Origin: JAGQKC01 sp965223675
GTDB taxonomy: Bacteria > Nitrospirota > Nitrospiria > Nitrospirales > UBA8639
NCBI GenBank assembly: GCA_965223675.1
Contig: OZ245013.1
Span: forward strand, 620,001 to 684,000
DNA length: 64,000 nucleotides
Reading direction: 5' to 3'
A program made the translations under genes and the position numbers. How positions within the stretch are numbered: the first letter of the stretch is position 1; each line of letters opens with the position of its first letter. Below are positions 26,126 to 34,781 of the stretch, piece after piece. The notes under the pieces were generated by a model, which was given only the letters and a program-made list of their open reading frames with translations, had not been told where the DNA came from and did not search any database.

Positions 26126-27097
26126 TTATCTGGATTCAATAAGGCTAATGGCATATTGAGCGGCAGACTGTACATCTGGATCCGCCTCATTTTCCATCAA
26201 TTCCGTAAGGTCTGCAAGAATTGAACGATCCCCGATCTTCCCAAGCTGCGTGACTGCCTCATGCCGTTCATTGGTTTTCGCGTTCTTCGCGATCTTCCAT
26301 AAGGTTGTTCTCGCTTGGGGGGTATTAAACGATCCTTGCCCTAATTCCTTAATGGCATTGATTCGCGCCCGCTTGAGAACGATGGCTTCATTCATGCTCC
26401 GTGAGTGTGATTGAGTGGCACCATTGGCGTTGGTATAGGGCGCCATCAAAATTTTGAGCATGGCTGTTTCCTCATTCATGCCGTGCTGAAGGTGCTCCCA
26501 TAAGATGTCTCCCAAGAAATAATAGCGGGGATTTTCTTCCAGATTACTGATGGTATCCCAATATAAACTCCCAACAGGGGTTGGATTGGGATTGGCTGCA
26601 AAATCACGAGAAAAGATTTTTCCATATTGTGAATGGACAAGTTGAAGAGAATAGGTCAGAGCTGTGGCTTGTTCCAGTACTTGAAATTGTCCACTCGCAT
26701 ATTCTTCGTAAGCAATATGTAAATTAGCATCATGAGGAAGCGCCGGATCGAAGACCACTGTAAATCCAGCATCCTGTAACTTCAGTTTTAATGTGACGAC
26801 GACTGAATAGTTGGGTTTGCCACCTTCTAGCCAAGATTTCACCGTACCAGTCACTAAAATTGTCTGGATTTGTGCCAAGTCCGATGGATTCGACTGAGAT
26901 TTTGAGTCTAGTTCGGAAGAGGACTCAGCGGCCAATAACATATTGTGACTGGAATGCAGAATGCTAATCCCCATAAGAATGATAAAGCATTTCCATAAAC
27001 AGGGCTTCATTCTTTCTTTAGTCAACCGAGATGACAGAAGAGTAGACGAAGTATTTTGAGTATTGATGGATCTGATGGATTGTGACTTGGCCATCAT
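26126..27097 (-). CDS. Exported or membrane-anchored HEAT-repeat protein
   Basis: Unknown function. A hydrophobic segment (CFIILMGISILHSS region) acts as signal or anchor. The middle part (about 90-230 of the long form) resembles a periplasmic domain with a lipoprotein-like beta pattern. The C-terminal 80 residues carry HEAT-like repeats (TLWKIAKNAKTNERHEAV, QLGKIGDRSILADLTELM). The frame opens at 27175; the ATG at 27097 with GGAAAG six bases upstream is chosen, and an ATG at 27010 would give a cleaner signal peptide. Flanked by the duplicated block, so it was probably acquired or moved as a unit. Confidence 0.65.
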   Translation of the reverse strand: MMAKSQSIRSINTQNTSSTLLSSRLTKERMKPCLWKCFIILMGISILHSSHNMLLAAESSSELDSKSQSNPSDLAQIQTILVTGTVKSWLEGGKPNYSVVVTLKLKLQDAGFTVVFDPALPHDANLHIAYEEYASGQFQVLEQATALTYSLQLVHSQYGKIFSRDFAANPNPTPVGSLYWDTISNLEENPRYYFLGDILWEHLQHGMNEETAMLKILMAPYTNANGATQSHSRSMNEAIVLKRARINAIKELGQGSFNTPQARTTLWKIAKNAKTNERHEAVTQLGKIGDRSILADLTELMENEADPDVQSAAQYAISLIESR

Positions 27098-27242
27098 GAC
27101 TACTTTCCTATGGGTTGAAGGATGAAATGTTTCGGTCTGGTTTTTGCGAAAGGCAAGATGCCGATATTTGTCCATCGTCCTCTGGTCTTACGACGACCTT
27201 ATCATATTTAAAAAGGTCGAGGAATTCGAAATGTTGTGTAAA

Positions 27243-27425
27243 AAGGCGTTCAGTTTGAATTAAAAACGATTCAAACCTCATAACATGAGAGTAGAATCCA
27301 CAAGCACTACTAGCCTAACTAATAGTCTCAAGCAATTTTTCTCACTCTGCCACTTTCCAGAAAAAGACGACGGCCATGCGTTTGGAGGCTAGCTCGTGGC
27401 TCCAGCCAAAATATGATGTCGCTGA
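27243..27425. repeat. Direct repeat B of the duplicated block
   Basis: Partner of 25812-25988 at a distance of about 1.43 kb. Its left part repeats the last codons of the antitoxin gene (without an open frame) and its right part is the true 3' end of the oxygenase gene. Confidence 0.8.
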
Positions 27426-28010
27426 GTGGATTAAATCCGATTTGTAGGCCAATAAGCGATTAAAGACATACGGGATTTCTACGATTTCTTGAAACATCGT
27501 GGGGTCGACGTCTTTAGGCATGTTGGGGACTTCGCTGAGGCTTTCGTATTCTCTGGGACAAATGTTGCCATCTGGTTCTTCACCTGGAATATGTAGACGA
27601 TACAGTGAGGTTCCACAATGTGGAGTCGGGGGATTCGGATGAAGAAACAGGACTGCTGCATAATCGCATATTCTGGCTGAATCGACATGGGGCCTCGCTA
27701 CCCCCTCTGATCCTCCAACGATTTGAATGTGATTGTGACCGGAAAGGCCCATTTCACTATCGCTTTGAGGACAAAGAGCGGGAATGTCCAAGCGTGTCTT
27801 TACACAGGTTTCAACTTGAGCTAACTCATTGGATGTTAGTGCGTTGGGTGCGCGCATACCAGGCCATGGCTCTGACCTCCAAGGTGATCCTAATGTCCAT
27901 GTGGTGTTTGAAATACAGCGTTGAGCAATTTCCATGGCATTGGGCAGTACGTTATCCTCTACCCAATAGTCTTTTCCTAATTTAGGTTCTCGAAATGGAA
28001 GTATACCCAT
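27342..28010 (-). CDS. 2-oxoglutarate/Fe(II) oxygenase-like protein (DUF6445-like)
   Basis: 222 aa. The iron-binding triad of the double-stranded beta-helix fold can be read: HVD in ARPHVDSARICDY, and the distal His in DLIHSATSYFGWSHEL, followed by Arg in SKRMAVVFFW as the likely 2-oxoglutarate ligand. The overall pattern resembles DUF6445 proteins, from memory. Substrate unknown. ATG start at 28010. The C-terminal codons have been copied twice elsewhere in the accessory region. Diverges from the second oxygenase gene at 28477, to which it is not closely related. Confidence 0.7.
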   Translation of the reverse strand: MGILPFREPKLGKDYWVEDNVLPNAMEIAQRCISNTTWTLGSPWRSEPWPGMRAPNALTSNELAQVETCVKTRLDIPALCPQSDSEMGLSGHNHIQIVGGSEGVARPHVDSARICDYAAVLFLHPNPPTPHCGTSLYRLHIPGEEPDGNICPREYESLSEVPNMPKDVDPTMFQEIVEIPYVFNRLLAYKSDLIHSATSYFGWSHELASKRMAVVFFWKVAE

Positions 28011-28476
28011 TATTGTGTAGAATGTTGAAAAATGCCGCCAGCAGCGTTCTCGTTACTCAAAGGGCTCAACGTACTATGAAGTGTCCTTGGACACAATAGT
28101 TCCATGAATTTTAGTAATTGAACATCATCCATTGTTGTGATCATATGACTTCTGATGTTTCGATTACAGGTGTCCAAGTTTCACTGTCTGCGGCCTTGCT
28201 GGTCGAACATTTTTGAACATTCTCCTTTCTGATAACCGTTCTTGATTGTGAGTAACAGTGCCATAATATCAGCGAGTTGTTATTAATGTAGATGCCATAA
28301 AAACATGTACGATAGTCTGACTTGAGAGGATAGATCAACTCAAGCTAAGGTCACAAGTGAAGTGTGTAGATGAGCCAGAGTGTTCGTGCTACATTATTGA
28401 TAGTAAATGGGTAAGAACAACTTTCGTTGGATGCATTATTTCTAAAATTAGGGTCTATTGGGACTAAGACGTATTT
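28011..28476. other. Intergenic region between two divergent oxygenase genes, with a MITE-like fragment
   Basis: About 465 bp. At 28022-28075 lies GTTGAAAAA followed by CCGCCAGCAGCGTTCTCG and CTCAAC. The left edge resembles the left edge of the inverted-repeat element at 54516 and looks like one end of a dispersed non-coding repeat. The remainder shows no convincing gene; a 65-codon minus frame (28141-28338) lacks support. Confidence 0.45.
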
Positions 28477-29208
28477 ATGAAGACTACAGCGGCACAAATC
28501 AGCGAAGAAATCATTGAGGCCATTCAGCGACAGGACGAGTCCGTTTTGCTTGATCGCTATCAAGCACAGGGCGAATTTTTGACGATTGAGTCATTTTTGC
28601 CTCAAGACGTCATTCATCAATTCATGGAAGAAGTCGAAGTTGTGCGTCCTCGACTGAATCGTAACTTTATTCCAAGGCATAAAAAGGGAGGAAGTGTTAG
28701 TTATTTTATTGTTCGGGAATCAGCTCCGACTCTGACCGCATTGTATCAAGATACAGGCTTTATTGAGTGGTTGAGTCAGCTTGCAGGAGAACACTTGCTG
28801 CTTTGTCCAAAGGACGATCCACATGCCTGTGCCTTGTATTTCTATACCGAGGCTGGTGACCATATCGGCTATCATTACGATACGTCCTATTATAAAGGCG
28901 CACGCTATACGGTCTTGATCGGCCTGCTAGATAACTCAACGAGTCGACTTGAATGTCGATTGCACACGAAAGATCCGACAAAAGAAATCAAGAAGTTATC
29001 CTTGAATACCAAGCCTGGTTCCCTAATTTTTTTCAATGGCGATAAACTTCATCACGCTGTGACACCACTCGGACAGAATGAAGAGAGAATTGTTCTCACC
29101 TTGCAGTATGTGACCAACCCTGAGATGGGGCGCTTCAAGCGGTGGGTGTCAAGTTGGAAAGATGCGGTGGGATATTTTGGACTACCTGCTCTGTTTCGTC
29201 GCTCTTAA
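28477..29208 (+). CDS. 2-oxoglutarate/Fe(II)-dependent oxygenase family protein
   Basis: 243 aa with a prolyl-4-hydroxylase-like pattern: HYD in IGYHYDTSYYKGARY (first metal ligands), distal His in GDKLHHAVTPLG, and the 2-oxoglutarate-binding Arg in EERIVLTLQY, over about 130-220. The N-terminal helices (1-50) are unassigned. Possible roles are small-molecule or protein hydroxylation; no neighbour points to a substrate. The ATG is the first in frame, with only a weak ribosome site. Confidence 0.78.
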   Translation: MKTTAAQISEEIIEAIQRQDESVLLDRYQAQGEFLTIESFLPQDVIHQFMEEVEVVRPRLNRNFIPRHKKGGSVSYFIVRESAPTLTALYQDTGFIEWLSQLAGEHLLLCPKDDPHACALYFYTEAGDHIGYHYDTSYYKGARYTVLIGLLDNSTSRLECRLHTKDPTKEIKKLSLNTKPGSLIFFNGDKLHHAVTPLGQNEERIVLTLQYVTNPEMGRFKRWVSSWKDAVGYFGLPALFRRS

Positions 29209-29209
29209 C

Positions 29210-29306
29210 TCGTCGCTCGTCGTTTGTATCTCGTTTCTCGTCAAGGGTATCTCGTAGAAAGAAGCATTCAGTTTTACGAGTAACGAACGACGCTTCACGA
29301 GAAACG
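29210..29306. repeat. ACGAG-type repeat array, copy 2, with inverted halves
   Basis: Between two convergent genes. The left half reads CTCGTCGCTCGTCG and GTATCTCGTTTCTCGTC; the right half reads ACGAGTAACGAACGACG and CACGAGAAACG. The halves are roughly inverse to each other and could fold as a large hairpin, so a bidirectional terminator function is possible. Confidence 0.7.
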
Positions 29307-29317
29307 TTATTTTCTTT

Positions 29318-30070
29318 TTATGTTTCTGTGCCAACTAAGACTACGGTGATATTATCTTTTCCTCCTAACTCATTGGCTTTTCCCACGAGTTGTTGACAGG
29401 CCTCTTCCAGCGAATGGCTATGTTGACGAATCACCGCAAGAAATTCATCGTCATCCATCATTTTGGTTAATCCGTCAGAGCACAATAATACTGTATCTGT
29501 TGGTTCAATCGATTGTGTTTGCACGGATGGCTCAACTTTTGATTCAATGCCGAGTCCTTTGGTAAGGACGTGACGAAGTGGGTGGGTGAGTGCATCTTCG
29601 CGAGTAAGGATGCCAAGTTCGACACGTTCTTCCACCAAACTATGGTCACGCGTTAATAACTTCATAGTCTCGCCTTGAATCAGATAGGCCCGGCTATCTC
29701 CGACGTGGCCGATTGTTGCTTGATAAGGAGGCCCTTCAGAAATTTGAAGCACGACCGCCGTTGTTCCCATGCCAGAATATTCAGGGTGGTCCCGCGCATG
29801 AGTACGAATCGTCTGATTCGCAGCTTCAAGGGCTTCTTGTAAGGTCTTTTCCCTGTCTGCAGTGGTGAGGGAGCTGTTCTTTGCCTGGTGTTGCTGAACA
29901 TAGGGGCCAATGGTTTCTACCGCCAGACGACTAGCCACTTCTCCACCAGCGTGACCTCCCATCCCATCAGCCACCACCCACATATTTAATTCAGGATGTA
30001 ATTGAAAGGCATCTTGATTGACTTTTCGTACTCGTCCAAGATCAGTTTGTCCCCATCCATGCCATATCAT
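29318..30070 (-). CDS. PP2C-family serine/threonine protein phosphatase
   Basis: Cytoplasmic metal-dependent phosphatase (PrpC/Stp type), usually reversing Hanks-type kinase action. 250 aa. Signature motifs: GRVRKVNQDA near the N-terminus, VVADGMGGHAGGEVAS with the metal-binding Asp, GDSRAYL, LLCSDGLTKMM, and the C-terminal GGKDNITVVLV. No kinase gene is in the window. It overlaps the upstream exonuclease-like gene by 4 bp, so the two are co-translated. Confidence 0.94.
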   Translation of the reverse strand: MIWHGWGQTDLGRVRKVNQDAFQLHPELNMWVVADGMGGHAGGEVASRLAVETIGPYVQQHQAKNSSLTTADREKTLQEALEAANQTIRTHARDHPEYSGMGTTAVVLQISEGPPYQATIGHVGDSRAYLIQGETMKLLTRDHSLVEERVELGILTREDALTHPLRHVLTKGLGIESKVEPSVQTQSIEPTDTVLLCSDGLTKMMDDDEFLAVIRQHSHSLEEACQQLVGKANELGGKDNITVVLVGTET

Positions 30071-30864
30071 GTTTTGTGCAGCTTTCTTGGCCTCATGGAC
30101 TCTGAAGTGGTCATAGGTTGATAGCGTTGTTTGAGTTTATCAAAGACCAGTTCGGCCAATGGTTCAAGGTTTTTCACATCCATTTCATTATATTCGATAA
30201 GTCGCATCCTTGCATCTGTATCCCCCCCGCGCCACGCATGCCAAAGATGTACAGCATCCCATCCGGTCAGGCCTTCAACATTGGAAGGACGTTGCAAGTC
30301 AAATTCGCCTTCAATGTGCTTCAGTCCACCCTTATACCCAAGCCGTCTTGCGGCAAAGCACAAATCAAAATGAGGATGATCGAGAGAGATGAGAGGGAAC
30401 TGGGTTCGAATATAGGGAAGATCGAAGCCAGAACCAAAAAATGTGACAAGAAGATCATATTTGGCCAACTCTCCGCAAAGGCGATCATAGGTGAGCGTGT
30501 CGTCATGAATGAGTGTCGTCATACCATATTTCCCATAAATGCCGACGACGGTAATATAGCCGTAGGCGGCTGGGACTCCATTTGTTTCAATATCGAGAAA
30601 CGCGGTGTGTTCACGAAAGGTTTCAAAGAGTCGCCAATGGTCACGAGACTTGAGACGTTGCGCAAAGTATTTCGCGTTTCCGCATTCAAGGTGATGGAGT
30701 GCGGTCCTGAGCTCAGCATCATACAGTTCTTTTCTTGCAGAAGGAATGCCCTGAACGGTTGGTGATGCTAAAAATGTTTGCCAGGTATCAATACCTTGCT
30801 CCCACAACCGCTGTTCCGTAGATTCTCCAATGCCGTCGAGAAAGATGAACGTCGATTCTAGCAT
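30067..30864 (-). CDS. RNase H-like 3'-5' exonuclease domain protein (YprB family)
   Basis: 265 aa. A helix-hairpin-helix-like N-terminus (FLDGIGESTEQRLWEQGI) is followed by an RNase H-fold exonuclease. It has the DEDD-type first motif FLDIETNG, a second Asp in FFGSGFDLPYI, a histidine/aspartate at HPHFDLC, and the final YNEMDVKNLEPL. Matches YprB-like ribonuclease H domain proteins; the substrate (DNA or RNA) is unknown. Upstream of and coupled to the PP2C phosphatase, an association without an obvious functional reason. Confidence 0.85.
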   Translation of the reverse strand: MLESTFIFLDGIGESTEQRLWEQGIDTWQTFLASPTVQGIPSARKELYDAELRTALHHLECGNAKYFAQRLKSRDHWRLFETFREHTAFLDIETNGVPAAYGYITVVGIYGKYGMTTLIHDDTLTYDRLCGELAKYDLLVTFFGSGFDLPYIRTQFPLISLDHPHFDLCFAARRLGYKGGLKHIEGEFDLQRPSNVEGLTGWDAVHLWHAWRGGDTDARMRLIEYNEMDVKNLEPLAELVFDKLKQRYQPMTTSESMRPRKLHKT

Positions 30865-30975
30865 GGATGACTCACATATTTAGCCTATAATCCTAGCCTT
30901 GATTTCACGGGGAGGACGAGCTACATTCAAAATCATTGCTATGTTTTCACACATTAATAGACAGAGGTTATCATT

Positions 30976-31362
30976 ATGGAGTTGCAAGCACGGCGCATTC
31001 GAATATCCGTCGGTGGTGTCAAGCTGGAGGCGGATCTTAAACCAACCAGAACGGCACAGGCAATCTTTGAGGCATTACCGATTGAAGCATCCGTCAATAT
31101 GTGGGGTGAGGAATTTTATTGTAAGGTGCCGGGTGTCAAAGATTTCCGAGAGACAGCCACGACACAGGTGAAAGTGGGAGACGTGGCGTTTTGGGGGGTG
31201 GGAGAAATGCTCGCGATTTTTTTCGGGCGAACGCCTATGAGCATTGGAGAAGATCCTGTGCCGGCTGATCGTGTGAATGTGATTGGTAAGATTATCGGTA
31301 ATGCACAGAGGCTCAGAGAGGCCATTGGAGCCACCACCATTAGGGTTGAACCGGTTTCCTAA
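30976..31362 (+). CDS. Cyclophilin-like fold protein (TM1367/DUF369-like)
   Basis: 128 aa, small beta-rich protein. The pattern IRISVGGVKLEADLKPTRTA, then NMWGEEFYCKVP, and KVGDVAFWGVGEMLAIFFGRTP followed by VIGKI, is that of the cyclophilin-like family typified by TM1367. It lacks the cyclophilin active-site residues, so prolyl isomerase activity is doubtful. ATG preceded by AGAGG. It leads a plus-strand run with two DUF507 genes. Confidence 0.82.
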   Translation: MELQARRIRISVGGVKLEADLKPTRTAQAIFEALPIEASVNMWGEEFYCKVPGVKDFRETATTQVKVGDVAFWGVGEMLAIFFGRTPMSIGEDPVPADRVNVIGKIIGNAQRLREAIGATTIRVEPVS

Positions 31363-31374
31363 GCGGATTTTCTT

Positions 31375-31656
31375 ATGCGTCTGACCAAAGAACGGGTTCA
31401 TACGATCGCGTCGACTATTCTTCAGAGACTTCAGGCACATAAACATATCGAGAGTCAAGGCTCCTCAGAGTCACTGACTCGCGCGCTCGAACACGCTATG
31501 ACGGAAGAGTTGGCTGTCGAAGATCGATTAAACGCTGAAGTGCGTGAAATACTCAAAAGATTTGACTCTGAATTTGAAAGTGGCAAAGCGGATTATCAAA
31601 AAATGTTTACGATGGTTAAGCAAAAGCTGGTTCGTGAGAGAGGTATTGTTCTCTAG
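31375..31656 (+). CDS. DUF507 family protein, first of two
   Basis: 93 aa all-helical protein of unknown function. Pattern MRLTKERVHTIASTILQRL at the N-terminus and EERLxAEVREIL-like core (VEDRLNAEVREILKRFDSEF), then YQKMFTMVKQKLVRERGI, typical of DUF507. 13 bp after the cyclophilin-like gene, 62 bp before a paralogue. Confidence 0.85.
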   Translation: MRLTKERVHTIASTILQRLQAHKHIESQGSSESLTRALEHAMTEELAVEDRLNAEVREILKRFDSEFESGKADYQKMFTMVKQKLVRERGIVL

Positions 31657-31717
31657 AAGCTCGTTGTACATAGTAGCCCCTTAATACATCTGGCCTGTTG
31701 CTGGAATCTGAGAGCGT

Positions 31718-32005
31718 ATGATGTCCTCCTTGTTGAGTGATGACAAACAGACCCATTTAGCTCATACCATTCTTCAGTTTCTTCAAGCACATAGTGAAGT
31801 GAATATAAAAAGTGAGTCGACGCTTGTTTTAAAGGAAATCAAAAGAGTTTTAAATGAACAGATGAAGATCGAGCAAGAAGTTACCCAAGTTGTCCGCACC
31901 AAACTCGAGTCGTATTCCCGCCGGATACCCGAAGGGTCCCAGGAATGGGATGTCCTGTACCAAAAAACCTATGCCGAAGAGCTCCGAAAACGGAATCTCG
32001 GATAA
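31718..32005 (+). CDS. DUF507 family protein, second of two
   Basis: 95 aa paralogue of the preceding gene with the same layout: N-terminal helix HLAHTILQFLQAHSEV, middle MKIEQEVTQVVRTKLESY, and a C-terminal YQKTYAEELRKRNLG. The pair likely arose by tandem duplication and may form a heterodimer (inference). Two adjacent ATGs are possible starts. Confidence 0.82.
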   Translation: MMSSLLSDDKQTHLAHTILQFLQAHSEVNIKSESTLVLKEIKRVLNEQMKIEQEVTQVVRTKLESYSRRIPEGSQEWDVLYQKTYAEELRKRNLG

Positions 32006-32157
32006 AAATGTCTGCTTAACCCTCGTTTTCACAATCAATCAATCAGTCAGATTGATCCTTTAATAAGTTGTGCAGAATTGTATGTCTAGTCAGCATTACA
32101 AGGTGCATGGTAATGTTTCTTGACTATGGAGAAATAAAGAGGGTGAAGAGGTAGGGC

Positions 32158-32409
32158 ATGGCGGAACTCGAAGATGAACGTGAAAAAACTTGGTACGGCA
32201 TTGGAGCTGCGACGCTTTCCGTAATCGCAGGGTTAGGACACTTATACTTAGGTCTTCAACGCGGGTATTGGTTTATAACAATTTCGCTCGTCATGATCAT
32301 CGTGGGGGAATTTTATTGGCATGTTATGACGTGGATTTATGTTCAATTCGCCATATTTGCCGCGTTTGATGCTTTTTCTTTTGGGAAACGAGGACGTGGA
32401 CTGTTTTGA
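32158..32409 (+). CDS. Small membrane protein of unknown function
   Basis: 83 aa. Two to three predicted membrane helices (about 17-31, 37-52 and 56-70), an acidic N-terminus and a basic C-terminal end (FGKRGRGLF) that should face the cytoplasm. GAGG precedes the ATG at ten to thirteen bases. No family recognised. It is followed 10 bp later by a secreted-protein gene, so they may be co-transcribed. Confidence 0.75.
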   Translation: MAELEDEREKTWYGIGAATLSVIAGLGHLYLGLQRGYWFITISLVMIIVGEFYWHVMTWIYVQFAIFAAFDAFSFGKRGRGLF

Positions 32410-32419
32410 TCCGAGAATA

Positions 32420-33307
32420 ATGATGAATATTCGAAAGAACCGACGGCATGCCGGATTTGCTCTGCTGCTGAACCTAGGATTTTTACTGGCTGGCCTGGCC
32501 TCAGTGAGCGTAGTATTGGCAGAGGAACGAGTAGCGGCAAATCTGATGGTAGAAGATGTCTTAGCTATGCCAGGAAAGCGAATACAATTGAAGGCTTTTC
32601 TTTTCCGTGAGGGATTGCTGGGAAAAAGAGTGGGGCTTGGGGGTGAAAACGTAGAGTTTTTTGTTCAAAATCGATTAATTGGCGAGTCGATGACAGGTGG
32701 GGATGGCAACGCCTATATAGAATTTGTGCCGAGGCTTCGTGGGAACCTCATGATAAAAGCTAGGGTTCTTGAGAGTTCACGTGTTCTTGATCAGGAAGCG
32801 ACCGGATTGCTTGCAGCCTGGGAGAAACGCAGGCCAATTCTTCTTGTCGATCTCGAAGCGTTATTGCCTTCTGATCAGCAGGGTGAGACTCTGGAGTCAT
32901 TACTTCAAGCGGCATTTGGAAAAGATTCGTTCCCAGCTCCAGAGTCAGGGGCTTCTTCTGAACTCGAGAAATTGGGGAAATTTTATTACAACATTATTTA
33001 TCTTCATCGGTCGAAAAGTGGATCCAAAGAATATCTGCGAGATTGGCTCAACAAGCATCAGTTTCCTACGGGAGTTCCGATGGTGGCTCAAGCGGGGCCG
33101 GAGGCTTTCGTCACTTTTTTGGAAAAACTGAAGGCCGATGGGTGGGAAAACGTGACGGCTGGGATCGGTCGAACTGTTGAATTTGCTCAAGTCTTGGTCG
33201 AAAGACGAATTCAGACCGTTATTATTCAAGAGACTGACAGTCATGAGGCGTTTCCAAGACGAGCAAAACTTGTGACGGGTTGGGAAAAAGTCCGTCGACA
33301 TTTGTGA
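32420..33307 (+). CDS. Exported protein with HAD/LNS2-like C-terminal domain
   Basis: About 295 aa from the ATG at 32420 (the frame is open to 32339, overlapping the previous gene). A signal peptide (LLLNLGFLLAGLASVSVVLA) is followed by an Ig-like region (about 40-115). A second domain then begins with RPILLVDLEALLP, resembles an HAD-type fold and ends at FPRRAKLVTGWEKV. The first motif is DLE where HAD enzymes have DxD, so catalysis is doubtful. Function unknown. Confidence 0.68.
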   Translation: MMNIRKNRRHAGFALLLNLGFLLAGLASVSVVLAEERVAANLMVEDVLAMPGKRIQLKAFLFREGLLGKRVGLGGENVEFFVQNRLIGESMTGGDGNAYIEFVPRLRGNLMIKARVLESSRVLDQEATGLLAAWEKRRPILLVDLEALLPSDQQGETLESLLQAAFGKDSFPAPESGASSELEKLGKFYYNIIYLHRSKSGSKEYLRDWLNKHQFPTGVPMVAQAGPEAFVTFLEKLKADGWENVTAGIGRTVEFAQVLVERRIQTVIIQETDSHEAFPRRAKLVTGWEKVRRHL

Positions 33308-33398
33308 GCCTGTATCATCTTGAGCGAATTTTAGACGACGGTCCTCCTCATTCTTTACTTTCACGTACGCAGATTACTCTCTTAGCTACGGTTGGAAA

Positions 33399-34781
33399 AT
33401 GTCTAAAAAAACGACGACTACGAAAACGACATTTTGTTGCCAGTCTTGTGGCTATCAAGCGCCGCGTTGGAGTGGACGTTGCCCAGACTGCAACGAATGG
33501 AATTCGATGAAAGAAGAGGTCATTCGAAAAGTTGCCAATGCTCGACCAGGCGGTGTGGGTCTCGATGCGCAAATCCCCATGCCAATCGGGGAGATCAATG
33601 GCACCGAAGAAATGCGCCTGCCCACTGGCATAAGGGAATTGGACCGAGTCTTAGGTGGGGGCGTCGTGCCGGGATCAGTCATTTTGGTTGGTGGAGATCC
33701 TGGAATTGGAAAAACAACGTTACTTCTTCAAGCGTTACCAGCTCTGAGCGATGGACATCGTAATGTCCTCTATGTTTCCGGCGAAGAGTCAGTGCGTCAG
33801 ATCAAGATGCGGGGTGATCGTCTCAATGTGAGATGTTCTTCTCTTTACATACATGCAGCCACCTCACTTCAAGAAATTTTTAAAGTTGCTCAGAATTTGG
33901 AACCTCAAGCCATTGTCGTAGACTCGATCCAAACCGTCTTTACCGAGGACATTAGCTCAGCTCCTGGAAGTGTGAGTCAAGTTCAAGAAGTCGCCTGTCA
34001 ACTGATGTGGTACGCCAAACGTACGGGAGTTCCGGTCTTCCTGATTGGTCATGTGACAAAAGAAGGGGTGATCGCGGGACCTCGATTGCTTGAACATATT
34101 GTTGACACTGTGTTGTATTTTGAAGGCGATAAATCTCATGCCTATCGTATTCTTCGCGCGGTGAAAAATCGTTTTGGCGCAACCAACGAGATCGGTGTGT
34201 TTGAAATGAATGAGAGTGGATTAACCGAAGTTAATAATCCGTCAGAATTATTCTTGAGTGGTCGACCAGAGCAGAGCACAGGATCGGTCGTGGTTTCCAG
34301 CCTTGAGGGCTCCCGTCCGATCTTAGTCGAATTGCAAGCTCTTGTCGCTGAAACAGGCTATGCCATGCCAAAACGAATGGCGAATGGCGTTGAACTCAAT
34401 CGAGTGGCATTGCTGTTAGCGGTAATGGAAAAGCGTTTGGGTCTTCATCTTTCAGGACAGGATATCTACATAAACATCGTGGGGGGATTACAGATTGACG
34501 AACCGACGATGGATCTAGGTATTGTTGTCGCTGTTGTCTCGAGTCTTCGTGACGCCCCGATTGACCCCCGTACCATTGTCTTAGGCGAGGTTGGTTTGGG
34601 GGGAGAGGTGCGACCAGTTAATCAGGTAGAAATACGTGTTCGTGAAGCGATCAAACTTGGCTTTGGGCGATGTCTGCTTCCGGAAGGCAATTTGAAAAAG
34701 TGGAAACCCATACCAGGCATGGAAATGATCGGGATTCAAGAAATTCAAGGAGCGTTTGACCTGGTGATGGCCAATGCATGA
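33399..34781 (+). CDS. radA: DNA repair protein RadA/Sms
   Basis: RecA-related ATPase promoting branch migration in recombination. 460 aa. N-terminal zinc finger (CxxC at 14-17 and CxxC at 28-31), Walker A GGDPGIGKTTLL at about 98-109, Walker B VVDSIQT, the RadA-specific KNRFG motif, and a C-terminal Lon-protease-like domain (about 280-460) lacking protease activity in this family. Ends inside the next gene (8 bp overlap). Confidence 0.97.
   Translation: MSKKTTTTKTTFCCQSCGYQAPRWSGRCPDCNEWNSMKEEVIRKVANARPGGVGLDAQIPMPIGEINGTEEMRLPTGIRELDRVLGGGVVPGSVILVGGDPGIGKTTLLLQALPALSDGHRNVLYVSGEESVRQIKMRGDRLNVRCSSLYIHAATSLQEIFKVAQNLEPQAIVVDSIQTVFTEDISSAPGSVSQVQEVACQLMWYAKRTGVPVFLIGHVTKEGVIAGPRLLEHIVDTVLYFEGDKSHAYRILRAVKNRFGATNEIGVFEMNESGLTEVNNPSELFLSGRPEQSTGSVVVSSLEGSRPILVELQALVAETGYAMPKRMANGVELNRVALLLAVMEKRLGLHLSGQDIYINIVGGLQIDEPTMDLGIVVAVVSSLRDAPIDPRTIVLGEVGLGGEVRPVNQVEIRVREAIKLGFGRCLLPEGNLKKWKPIPGMEMIGIQEIQGAFDLVMANA

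Noticed and set aside
28141..28338. 65-codon minus frame between the oxygenase genes
   Set aside because: No ribosome site, no domain and unusual composition.
30118..30765. Plus-strand frame of 215 codons
   Set aside because: Antisense shadow of the YprB-like gene, whose catalytic motifs are all in place.
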